Part shown: positions 36,401-45,429 of the stretch, piece by piece | How positions within the stretch are numbered: position 1 is the first letter of the stretch | How the letters are laid out: each line of letters begins with the position of its first letter | DNA from: Triglochin maritima | Lineage: Eukaryota; Streptophyta; Magnoliopsida; Alismatales; Juncaginaceae | Assembly: GCA_963682175.1 (NCBI GenBank) | Contig: OY821771.1 | Coordinates: forward strand, 24,634,201-24,698,200 | Direction: 5' to 3' | Length of the DNA: 64,000 nucleotides | The notes under the pieces: generated by a model | Database searches by the model: none | What the model was told of the DNA's origin: nothing | Seen by the model: the letters and a program-made list of their open reading frames with translations, nothing else | Made by a program: the position numbers and the translations under genes

Positions 36401-37056
36401 TCCCCAAATCGCTCTTCATGGAGGAGCTTTGGCAAAGGGTGCGAGGCATAAAGCCTACGAGGGGTGCGGATGTCCTTTGTTGGGAGGAGAGTGGAAGGAA
36501 GGCCTTCTCACTAAAGGCCGCATGGAATTCAATCCGTAGGGAGGGGCCACGAGTGGGCTGGTCCCATGGGGTGTGGCACTCCCTTGCCATACCCCGAGTA
36601 TCCTTATGTATGTGGAGAGCCATGAGAAACCGGCTTCCGACAATGGACCTACTTTTGGGACGACATACACATGTGATCTCCCGGTGTGCACTTTGCAAGT
36701 GTGCGGGGGAGAGTGTGGAACACCTCTTTTGGGAGTGTAGCTTCTCAAAAGAAGTATGGCATGGGATCCTTGATGTGTTGCACATCCGCGGAATGGGGAG
36801 TGATGGAATCCATGAAGAACTTGAAAGGATCACTTCGGCTCCAAGGAATACGTTGGAGAAAAACATGGCACGTCTAGCATATGGTTGCACCATTTATTTA
36901 CTTTGGCAAGAAAGGAATATGCGTGTGATGGAGGGGCAGCAACGACCGGCGTCCATTGTGCTACATAACATAAAGGAGATGGTGAGATTGAAGGCCAAAA
37001 ATAGCAAGCGAAATGATCCATGTCGGTGTGAGGAGATTAGAGTGAGATGGTTGTAA
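33463..37056 (+). pseudogene. LINE-2 ORF2 (endonuclease, reverse transcriptase, zf-RVT), single nonsense codon
   Basis: A frame of 1197 codons broken only by TGA at 33706-33708, where LINE-3 has CGA (ERR to E-stop-R, a CpG-type C-to-T change). Endonuclease motifs: WNVRGAN, EHKVK, VGDFNCIRWDHEKSGG, GVARIETRIDRALC, ELSDHRPLV. Reverse transcriptase: DKAPGPDGFNARFF, DDYRPISLCNMLY, LQLDLRKAYDSLSW, GLRQGDPMAPY, HLLFADDVMVF. The zf-RVT motif is CALCKCAGESVEHLFWEC. A six-base repeat (TGGAGT/TGGAGA) near 36182-36193 adds Ser-Trp relative to LINE-3. Reversal of the single stop would leave a full-length protein, and the long frame after it (33736-37056) implies recent decay. Confidence 0.92.
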
Positions 37057-37243
37057 TGGGACTTGCCCGTGTGTGGGGAGCCTATTGTCTTTGATTTTGG
37101 TAGGATACCACACTTGTAATGTGACCCTTGCATGTTAGCATCCGATTATGCATAGTCGCATAATCCGAATTTTGTAATTTTCAGCACTTGTGTGCTATAT
37201 ATACACATGGAGGCTCACCTCCCTTTTTGCTTTGCAAAAAAAA
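37057..37243 (+). other. LINE-2 3' UTR with paired elements
   Basis: GATTATGC-ATAGTC-GCATAATC at 37144-37165 can form an eight-pair stem. The terminal GGAGG-CTCA-CCTCC lies at 37209-37222, followed by TTTTTGC-TT-TGCAAAAA. The same elements occur at the end of LINE-3 with altered loops. Confidence 0.7.
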
Positions 37244-40200
37244 ATAAGGAGCGAAACGGAGAAGGGGAGAGAGTGAATTAGAGCGAGAAGTGGAGAGAGG
37301 AGAGAGAAGGAGACTGTGAATGAAGGAAAAGGAGAGAGACATACAGAAGGAGAGAGGGCGAGGGAGTCGGTAAGTGAGCTAGACGGAGAAAGACAAGGAG
37401 AAGGAGAGAGAGAAGGAAGAGGAGACAGGAAGGGAAGGAGAGAAGGAAAGAGGGAGGGAGAAGTAGAGACAAAAGGTAAGGAGAGAGAGAAATAGAGAGA
37501 AGGAGAAGGGGGAGAGACAAGGAGAACGAGAGGAGTGAGAGAGAGTGAAGGCGACGGAGAGGAAAAGAAAAGGGAGGAGGAGAGAGAAGGACAAGCGAAG
37601 CAGGAGGAGAGAGATGAGAGAAAGAGAAGGAAGGAGGAGAAGGAGACGAGAAGGAGAAGGAGAGAGAGGACAAGGAGAGAAGAATAAGGTCACACAGAGA
37701 GAAGGAGAAGGGGAGAGTAGATAAGGAGTGAGAGGAGAGGACAATGGGAGTGAGAGGGGATGAGAGCGAGAAGGAGACGAGGAGAGGAGAGACAGGGGGA
37801 GGAGGAGGAGAGAGAAGGAAAGAGAGAGAAGAAGGAGGAGAGCGAGAGAGTACAATAGAGTGAGAGAGGAGGGGAGAGAGAGATTGACAAGGAGAGAGAA
37901 GTAGAGGGAGAGGGAGGAGGGAAGGAGACGGAGAGAGGGAGAAGAGCGGAGATGGGAAGGAGAAGGAGAGAGAGGGAAGAGAAGAGAAGCAAGAGGAGAA
38001 GGCAAGCGAGGGAGAGAGAGACAAGAGAGAGAAGGAGAAGGAAAAGGGGAAAGAGAAGGAGGGGTATTGAAGTAGAGGAGAAGGAGAGAGAGGGAAGGAG
38101 ATTGAAGACGAAGAGTGAAGGATAAGGAGAGAGAAGATAGAAGATAGAAGGGAAGAGAGAATCAGAGAGAGGAGTGAGAAGGAGAGAGCGCGGGGCAACA
38201 AGAGAGTGGAAAACAAGGAGAAGGAGGGGGGAGAGAGAAGGAAAAGGGGACACAAGGAGAGAGGGAGAGACGGAGGGAGAGAGCTAGAAGGAGAAGGAGA
38301 GAGAGGAGAGGTGGACAGAGGGGGAGAGAGTGAGAAGGGCAAGGAGAGAGGGAGGAGAGATGGAGAAGTAGAGAGAACAATAGAGAAGGAGAGCGATAAG
38401 GAGCGAAACGGAGAAGGGGAGAGAGTGAATTAGAGCGAGAAGTGGAGAGAGGAGAGAGAAGGAGACTGTGAATGAAGGAAAAGGAGAGAGACATAGAGAA
38501 GGAGAGAGGGCGAGGGAGTCGGTAAGTGAGCTAGATGGAGAAAGACAAGGAGAAGGAGAGAGGGAAGGAAGAGGAGACTGGAAGGGAAGGAGAGAAGGAA
38601 AGAGGGAGGGAGAAGTAGAGACAAAAGGTAAGGAGAGAGAGAAATAGAGAGAAGGAGAAGGGGGAGAGACAAGGAGAACGAGAGGAGTGAGAGAGAGTGA
38701 AGGCGACGGAGAGGAAAAGAAAAGGGAGGAGGAGAGAGAAGGACACGCGAAGCAGGAGGAGAGAGATGAGAGAAAGAGATGGAGGGAGGAGAAGGAGACG
38801 AGAAGGAGAAGGAGAGAAGAATAAGGTCGCACAGAGAGAAGGAGAAGAGGAGAGTAGATAAGGAGTGAGAGGGGAGGACAATGGGAGTGAGAGGGGAGGA
38901 GAGCGAGAAGGAGACGAGGAGAGGAGGGACAGGGGAGGAGGAGGAGAGAGAAGGAAAGAGAGAGAAGAAGGAGGAGAGTGAGAGAGTACGATAGGGTGAG
39001 AGAGGAGGGGAGAGTGAGATGGACAAGGAGAGAGAAGTAGAGGGAGAGGGAGGAGGGAAGGAGACGGAGAGAGGGAGAAGAGCGGAGATGGGAAGGAGAA
39101 GGAGAGAGAGGGAAGAGAAGAGAAGCAAGAGGAGAAGGCAAGCGCGGGAGAGAGAGACAAGAGAGAGAAGGAGAATGAAAAGGGGAAAGAGAAGGAGGGG
39201 TATTGAAGTAGAGGAGAAGGAGAGAGAGGGAAGGAGATTGAAGACGAAGAGTGAAGGATAAGGAGAGAGAAGATAGAAGATAGAAGGGAAGAGAGAATCA
39301 GCGAGAGGAGTGAGAATGAGAGAGCGCGGGGTAACAAGAGAGTGGAAAACAAGGAGAAGGAGGGGGAGAGAGAGAAGGAAATGGGGAAACAAGGAGAGAG
39401 GGAGAGACGGAGGGAGAGAGCTAGAAGGAGAAGGAGAGAGAGGTGAGGTGGGCAGAGGGGGAGAGAGTGAGAATGGCAAGGAGAGAGGGAGGAGAGATGG
39501 AGAAGTAGAGAGAACAATAGAGAAGGAGAGCGGTAAGGAGCGAAACGGAGAAGGGGAGAGAGTGAATTAGAGAGAGAAGTGGAGAGAGGAGAGAGAAGGA
39601 GACTGTGAATGAGGGAAAAGGAGAGAGACATAGAGAAGGGGAGAGGGCGAGGGAGTGGGTAAGTGAGCTAGACGGAGAAAGACAAGGAGAAGGAGAGAGA
39701 GAAGGAAGAGGAGACTGGAAGGGAAGGAGAGAAGGAAAGAGGGAGGGAGAAGTAGAGACAAAAGGTAAGGAGAGAGAGAAATAGAGAGAAGGAGAAGGGG
39801 GAGAGACAAGGAGAACGAGAGGAGTGCGAGAGAGTGAAGGCGACCGAGAGGAAAAGAAAAGGGAGGAGGAGAGAGAAGGACAAGCGAAGCAGGAGGAGAG
39901 AGATAAGAAAAAGAGAAGGAGGGAGGGGAAGGAGACGAGAAGGAGAAGGAGAGAGAGGACAAGGAGAGAAGAATAAGGTCACACAGAGAGAAGGAGAAGG
40001 GGAGAGTAGATAATGAGTGAGAGGGGAGGACAATGGGAGTGAGAGGGGAGGAGAGCGAGAAGGAGACGAGGAGAGGAGGGATAGGGGAGGAGGAGGAGGA
40101 CAGAGAAGGAAAGAGAGAGAAGAAGGAGGAGAGCAAGAGAGTACGATAGAGTGAGAGAGGAGGGGAGAGAGAGATGGACAAGGAGAGAGAAGTAGAGGGA

Positions 40201-42081
40201 GAGGGAGGTGGGAAGGAGACGGAGAGAGGGAGAAGAGCGGAGATGGGAAGGAGAAGGAGAGAGAGGGAAGAGAAGAGAAGCAAGAGGAGAAGGCAAGCGA
40301 GGGAGAGAGAGACAAGAGAGAGAAGGAGAAGGAAAAGGGGAAAGAGAAGGAGGGGTATTGAAGTAGAGGAGAAGGAGAGAGAGGGAAAGAGATTGAAGAC
40401 GAAGAGTGAAGGATAAGGAGAGAGAAGATAGAAGATAGAAGGGTATGAGAGAGAGGAGTGAGAAGGAGAGAGCGCGAGGCAACAAGAGATTGGAAAACAA
40501 GGAGAAGGAGGGGGGAGAGAGAGAAGGAAATGGGGAAACAAGGAGAGAGGGAGAGACGGAGGGAGAGAGCTAGAAGGAGAAGGAGAGAAAGGAGAGGTGG
40601 GCAGAGGGGGAGAGAGTGAGAAGGGCAAGGAGAGAGGGAGGAGAGATGGAGAAGTAGAGAGAACAATAGAGAAGGAGAGCGATAAGGAGCGAAACGGAGA
40701 AGGGGAGAGAGTGAATTAGAGCGAGAAGTGGAGAGAGGAGAGAGAAGGAGACTGTGAATGAAGGAAAAGGAGAGAGACATAGAGAAGGAGAGAGGGCGAG
40801 GGAGTCGGTAAGTGAGCTAGACGGAGAAAGACAAGGAGAAGGAGAGAGAGAGAAGGAAGAGGAGACTGGAAGGGAAGGAGAGAAGGAAAGAGGGAGGGAG
40901 AAGTAGAGACAAAAGGTAAGGAGAGAGAGAAATAGAGAGAAGGAGAAGGGGGAGAGACAAGGAGAACGAGAGGAGTGAGAGAGAGAGTGAAGGCGACGGA
41001 GAGGAAAAGAAAAGGGAGGAGGAGAGAGAAGGACAAGCGAAGCAGGAGGAGAGAGATGAGAGAAAGAGAAGGATGGAGGAGAAGGAGACGAGAAGGAGAA
41101 GGAGAGAGAGGACAAGGAGAGAAGAATAAGGTCACACAGAGAGAAGGAGAAGGGGAGAGTAGATAAGGAGTGAGAGGGGAGGACAATGGGAGTGAGAGGG
41201 GAGGAGAACGAGAAGGAGACGAGGAGAGGAGGGACAGGGGAGGTGGAGGAGGAGAGAGAAGGAAAGAGAGAGAAGAAGGAGGAGAGTGAGAGAGTACGAT
41301 AGAGTGAGAGAGGAGGGGAGAGTGAGATGGACAAGGAGAGAGAAGTAGAGGGAGAGGGAGGAGGGAAGGAGACGGAGAGAGGGAGAAGAGCGGAGATGGG
41401 AAGGAGAAGGAGAGAGAGGGAAGAGAAGAGAAGCAAGAGGAGAAGGCAAGCGCGGGAGAGAGAGACAAGAGAGAGAAGGAGAAGGAAAAGGGGAAAGAGA
41501 AGGAGGGGTATTGAAGTAGAGGAGAAGGAGAGAGAGGGAAGGAGATTGAAGACGAAGAGTGAAGGATAAGGAGAGAGAAGATAGAAGATAGAAGGGAAGA
41601 GAGAATCAGAGAGAGGAGTGAGAAGGAGAGAGCGCGGGGTAACAAGAGAGTGGAAAACAAGGAGAAGGAGGGGGAGAGAGAGAAGGAAATGGGGAAACCA
41701 GGAGAGAGGGAGAGACGGAGGGAGAGAGCTAGAAGGAGAAGTAGAGAGAGGAGAGGTGGGCAGAGGGGGAGAGAGTGAGAATGGCAAGGAGAGAGGGAGG
41801 AGAGATGGAGAAGTAGAGAGAACAATAGAGAAGGAGAGCGATAAGGAGCGAAACGGAGAAGGGGAGAGAGTGAATTAGAGCGAGAAGTGGAGAGAGGAGA
41901 GAGAAGGAGACTGTGAATGAAGGAAAAGGAGAGAGACATAGAGAAGGAGAGAGGGCGAGGGAGTCGGTAAGTGAGCTAGACGGAGAAAGACAAGGAGAAG
42001 GAGAGAGAGAAGGAAGAGGAGACTGGAAGGGAAAGAGAGAAGGAAAGAGGGAGAGAGAAGTAGAGACAAAAGGTAAGGAGA

Positions 42082-42278
42082 GAGAGAAATAGAGAGAAGG
42101 AGAACGGGGAGAGACAAGGAGAACGAGAGGAGTGAGAGAGAGTGAAGGCGACGGAGAGGAAAAGAAAAGGGAGGAGGTGAGAGAAATAGAGAGAAGGAGA
42201 AGGGGGAGAGACAAGGAGAACGAGAGGAGTGCGAGAGAGTGAAGGCGACGGAGAGGAAAAGAAAAGGGAGGAGGAGAG
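42082..42278 (+). repeat. ~100-bp internal duplication in one satellite monomer
   Basis: The segment from GAGAGAAATAGAGAG through GAGGAAAAGAAAAGGGAGGAGG occurs twice in succession. The second copy carries GGAGTGCGAGAG instead of GGAGTGAGAGAG, a variant also seen near 39.82 kb, so the extra piece may have been copied from another monomer. Confidence 0.75.
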
Positions 42279-43726
42279 AGAAGGACAAGCGAAGCAGGAG
42301 GAGAGAGATGAGAGAAAGAGAAGGAGGGAGGAGAAGGAGACGAGAAGGAGAAGGAGAGAGAGGACAAGGAGAGAAGAATAAGGTCGCACAGAGAGAAGGA
42401 GAAGGGGAGAGTAGATAAGGAGTGAGAGGGGAGGACAATGGGAGTGAGAGGGGAGGAGAGCGAGAAGGAGACGAGGAGAGGAGGGACAGGGGAGGAGGAG
42501 GAGGAGAGAGAAGGAAAGAGAGAGAAGAAGGAGGAGAGCGAGAGAGTACGATAGAGTGAGAGAGGAGGGGAGAGAGAGATGGACAAGGAGAGAGAAGTAG
42601 AGGGAGAGGGAGGAGGGAAGGAGACGGAGAGAGGGAGAAGAGCGGAGATGGGAAGGAGAAGGAGAGAGAGGGAAGAGAAGAGAAGCAAGAGGAGAAGGCA
42701 AGCGAGGGAGAGAGAGACAAGAGAGAGAAGGAGAAGGAAAAGGGGAAAGAGAAGGAGGGGTATTGAAGTAGAGGAGAAGGAGAGAGAGGGAAGGAGATTG
42801 AAGACGAAGAGTGAAGGATAAGGAGAGAGTAGATAGAAGATAGAAGGGAAGAGAGAATCAGAGAGAGGAGTGAGAAGGAGAGAGCGCGGGGCAACAAGAG
42901 ATTGGAAAACAAGGAGAAGGAGGGGGGAGGGAGAGAAGGAAATGGGGAAACAAGGAGAGATGGAGCGACGGAGGGAGAGAGCTAGAAGGAGAAGTTGAGA
43001 GAGGAGTGGTGGGCAGAGGGGGAGAGAGTGAGAAGGGCAAGGAGAGATGAAGAAGTAGAGAGAACAATAGAGAAGGAGAGCGATAAGGAGCGAAACGGAG
43101 AAGGGGAGAGAGTGAATTAGAGCGAGAAGTGGAGAGAGGAGAGAGAAGGAGACTGTGAATGAAGGAAAAGGAGAGAGACATAGAGAAGGAGAGAGGGCGA
43201 GGGAGTCGGTAAGTGAGCTAGACGGAGAAAGACAAGGAGAAGGAGAGAGAGAAGGAAGAGGAGACTGGAAGGGAAGGCGAGAAGGAATGAGGGAGGGAGA
43301 AGTAGAGACAAAAGGTAAGGAGAGAGAGAAATAGAGAGAAGGAGAAGGGGGAGAGACAAGGAGAACGAGAGGAGTGAGAGAGAGTGAAGGCGACGGAGAG
43401 GAAAAGAAAAGGGAGGAGGAGAGAGAAGGACAAGCGAAGCAGGAGTAGAGAGATGAGAGAAAGAGAAGGAGGGAGGAGAAGGAGACGAGAAGAGAAGGAG
43501 AGAGAGGACAAGGAGAGAGGAATAAGGTCGCACAGAAAGAAGGAGAAGGGGAGAGTAGATAAGGAGTGAGAGGGGAGGAGAGCGAGAAGGAGACGAGGAG
43601 AGGAGAGACAGGGGAGGAGGAGGAGGAGAGAGACGGAAAGAGAGAGAAGAAGGAGGAGAGCGAGAGAGTACGATAGAGTGAGAGAGGAGGGGAGAGAGAG
43701 ATGGACAAGGAGAGAGTAGTAGAGGG

Positions 43727-43743
43727 AGAGGGAGGAGGGAAGG
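43727..43743 (+). other. Target-site duplication of LINE-4, left copy
   Basis: AGAGGGAGGAGGGAAGG, repeated at 44761-44777. Seventeen bases, with the first A possibly shared with the poly-A tail. Confidence 0.88.
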
Positions 43744-44588
43744 TGGCAAGAAGGAACATTCATTACAAGGTGGGAAATGGGGAGGACATCCGCTTCTTTC
43801 AATATCCGTGGTGCGGGGACCCATTCCAAGTTGAACCTTGGGGAGAGCGGCTACACTACGAGTTAGGAGTGCCATGGGACACCAAGGTTTCGTTCTTCAT
43901 TGAGGAGGGAGAGTGGCGACTTCCATATCCTCGTTCTAGCACCATGGAGACACTATGGGTAAAGATTAGAAACATTCCTATTCGAGGAGGGGTGGACAAA
44001 CCGGCAAGATTGAATGGCAAGGATGGTACACTCGACATGAAGGAGGTTTGGACATGGGTAAAGCCGCCGGGAATCAAGATAAGTTGGGGGGATATGGTGT
44101 GGCACAAGCATGGGATTCCTAAACACGCCCTCACGGCTTGGAGAGCATTGAGGGGTCGACTCCTCACTAAGAAACTCATGAACCAAAGGGGAGCTAAGCA
44201 TGACCCGGTTTGCGCCCTCTGTGCCACCATGGAGGAGGATGTGGAACACTTGTTTTGGGTTTGCTCCTTCACTAGAGAGGTTTGGGAGGGCCTCCTCACA
44301 TGCCTACACGTCAGCCCCGCCATTGCTAGCACGCTTGTGGGAGAAGCAAATCGCATCATTCATGCACGAGGAGGGTGCATCGAGAGACTAGAGAGGAAAT
44401 GGGCTTTCAACGCCATGGTGCATGAATGTTGGCAAGAACGAAATCGTAGAATCTTTGAAGGGGAAGCAAAGAAACCGGCGGATATATGTGAAATCATCAA
44501 GGACACTATCCGGTGTATGGGAGATAAAGTGAAGGACATCGCCAAGAATGAGGAGGATCACACGAGATTTGTAGTAACATGGAGCTAG
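43744..44588 (+). pseudogene. LINE-4 ORF2 C-terminal fragment (zf-RVT region)
   Basis: About 280 codons without a stop. Segments RRNIHYKVGNGEDIRFF and PWCGDPFQVEPWGERLHYELGVPWDT match LINE-1 ORF2 closely, followed by DMVWHKHGIPKHALTAWRALRGRLLTKK and the zinc motif CALCATMEEDVEHLFWVC (CX2CX8HX4C). The frame continues upstream into satellite DNA by chance (from 43701); that part is not LINE protein. Endonuclease and reverse transcriptase catalytic parts are missing, so it is a dead fragment despite the open frame. Confidence 0.9.
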
Positions 44589-44760
44589 GTCTGAAATTTC
44601 TTATCATATGATGTAATCCATGTATGTAATACGTAGTAGTAGTGGCTGGTTTTTGCACATGGCATAAACCCGCGAACAAATTTCTCAAGTTTTGTAGGTT
44701 GTAAACACCATTTCATTTATAAAATTAGAGGCTAAGCCTCCCTTTTGCTTTGCAAAAAAA
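44589..44760 (+). other. LINE-4 3' UTR
   Basis: Ends in GAGGC-TAA-GCCTC (44728-44740), then CCTTTTGCTTTGC and eight A. It is the same terminal structure as in the other elements, with a three-base loop. Confidence 0.7.
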
Positions 44761-45098
44761 AGAGGGAGGAGGGAAGGAGACGGAGAGAGGGAGAAGAGCG
44801 GAGATGGGAAGGAGAAGAAGAGAGAGGGAAGAGAAGAGAAGCAAGAGGAGAAGGCAAGCGAGGGATAGAGAGACAAGAGAGAGAAGGAGAAGGAAATGGG
44901 GAAAGAGAAGAGCGGTATTGAAGTAGAGGAGAATGAAAGAGAGGGAAGGAGATTGAAGACGAAGAGTGAAGGATAAGGAGAGAGAAGATAGAAGATAGAA
45001 GGGAAGAGAGAATCAGAGAGAGGAGTGAGAAGGAGAGAGCGCGGGTCATGGAAAACAAGGAGAAGGAGGGGGAGAGAGAGAAGGAAATGGGGAAAGAA
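44761..45098 (+). repeat. GA-rich satellite, block E (0.3 monomer)
   Basis: A 338-bp piece of satellite between LINE-4 and LINE-3. It is somewhat more diverged than elsewhere: AAGAGCGGTATTG replaces AAGGAGGGGTATTG, and GCGCGGGTCATGG replaces GCGCGGGGCAACAAGAGAGTGG. Its first 17 bases and last 14 bases are target duplications of the flanking LINEs. Confidence 0.93.
45085..45098 (+). other. Target-site duplication of LINE-3, left copy
   Basis: AAATGGGGAAAGAA, repeated at 51146-51159. It proves that the tRNA-like segment at 45100-45131 lies inside the inserted DNA. Confidence 0.85.
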
Positions 45099-45099
45099 A

Positions 45100-45131
45100 C
45101 TGGCGCCTTAGACCAACTCGGCCATCTTGAC
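45100..45131 (-). pseudogene. tRNA-Leu 5' fragment captured at the LINE-3 5' end
   Basis: The complement of this segment starts GTCAAGATGGCCGAG, then TTGGTCTAAGG, then CGCCAG. That is the first 32 bases of a plant type-II tRNA-Leu: seven-base acceptor strand, internal A box TGGCCGAGTTGG, D-arm pairs GCC/GGC, and the start of the anticodon stem. It begins exactly at tRNA base 1. If the next three bases (45097-45099, TTT on the minus strand) also belong to it, it stops in the anticodon loop. There is no 3' half, so it is not a tRNA gene. Isoacceptor uncertain. Confidence 0.75.
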
Positions 45132-45286
45132 TTAAAAGAAAGAAGAGAGAAAGGAGAAGTAGAGTAGAAGAAGAGGGAAAAAGAAAGTAGAGAGATGTGC
45201 GTCCCTAGGGTTTCTAGGGCCGTTTTTCATCATTTTTCCACCTAAATCCACCTAAATCGAGCGTTTTCTTTCTTTTTCTTGCTGTT

Positions 45287-45391
45287 ATGGAGCGTGCTTT
45301 GATTGTGGGAGTGGTTTCTACCGATTCCCACAAAGATTCACGTCAACAAGATGCGAAAGATGGGTGTCAAAGTTCGCGGGTTGGGCAACAA

Positions 45392-45429
<38 letters not shown>

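Larger units (their letters stand above)
31053..37243 (+). mobile_element. LINE-2: full-length plant L1-type LINE, subfamily A
   Basis: A 6.19-kb element with a 16-bp target duplication, same strand as LINE-1. Purine-rich 5' end and short 5' UTR (156 bp to the ATG), ORF1, ATGA junction, ORF2, 187-bp 3' UTR, and about nine A. Lesions are few: a TGA in ORF1, a one-base loss in a C-run near the ORF1 end, and a TGA in ORF2. The encoded proteins closely resemble those of LINE-3 and the left half of the mosaic element. Confidence 0.93.
37244..43743 (+). repeat. GA-rich satellite, block D (about 5.6 monomers)
   Basis: GGTC(A/G)CACAG lies near 37689, 38827, 39977, 41130, 42383 and 43528. From here rightwards the array carries the variant ATGGGAGTGAG, and GGTCGCAC becomes frequent. 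One monomer is about 1253 bp long because of an internal duplication of about 100 bp (42.08-42.28 kb). The monomer at 43.55 kb lacks the ACAATGGG segment. The block ends in the 17-bp left target duplication of LINE-4 (43727-43743). No gene is seen. Confidence 0.95.
43744..44760 (+). mobile_element. LINE-4: 5'-truncated LINE copy, subfamily B
   Basis: A 1017-bp insertion with a 17-bp target duplication. It contains only the last quarter of ORF2, the 3' UTR and eight A. The 5' truncation is typical of incomplete target-primed reverse transcription. The 3' UTR shares the GTAGTAG...GGCTGG...GGCATAAACCCGCG segment with LINE-1. Confidence 0.93.

Noticed and set aside
43701..43743. In-frame fusion of satellite sequence (MDKERVVEGEGGGK) to the LINE-4 ORF2 fragment.
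   Set aside because: The target duplication places the LINE boundary at 43744. The upstream codons are satellite DNA read by chance.
45100..45131. A functional tRNA-Leu gene.
   Set aside because: Only the first half is present, with no anticodon, variable arm or T arm, and it lies inside the LINE-3 target duplication.
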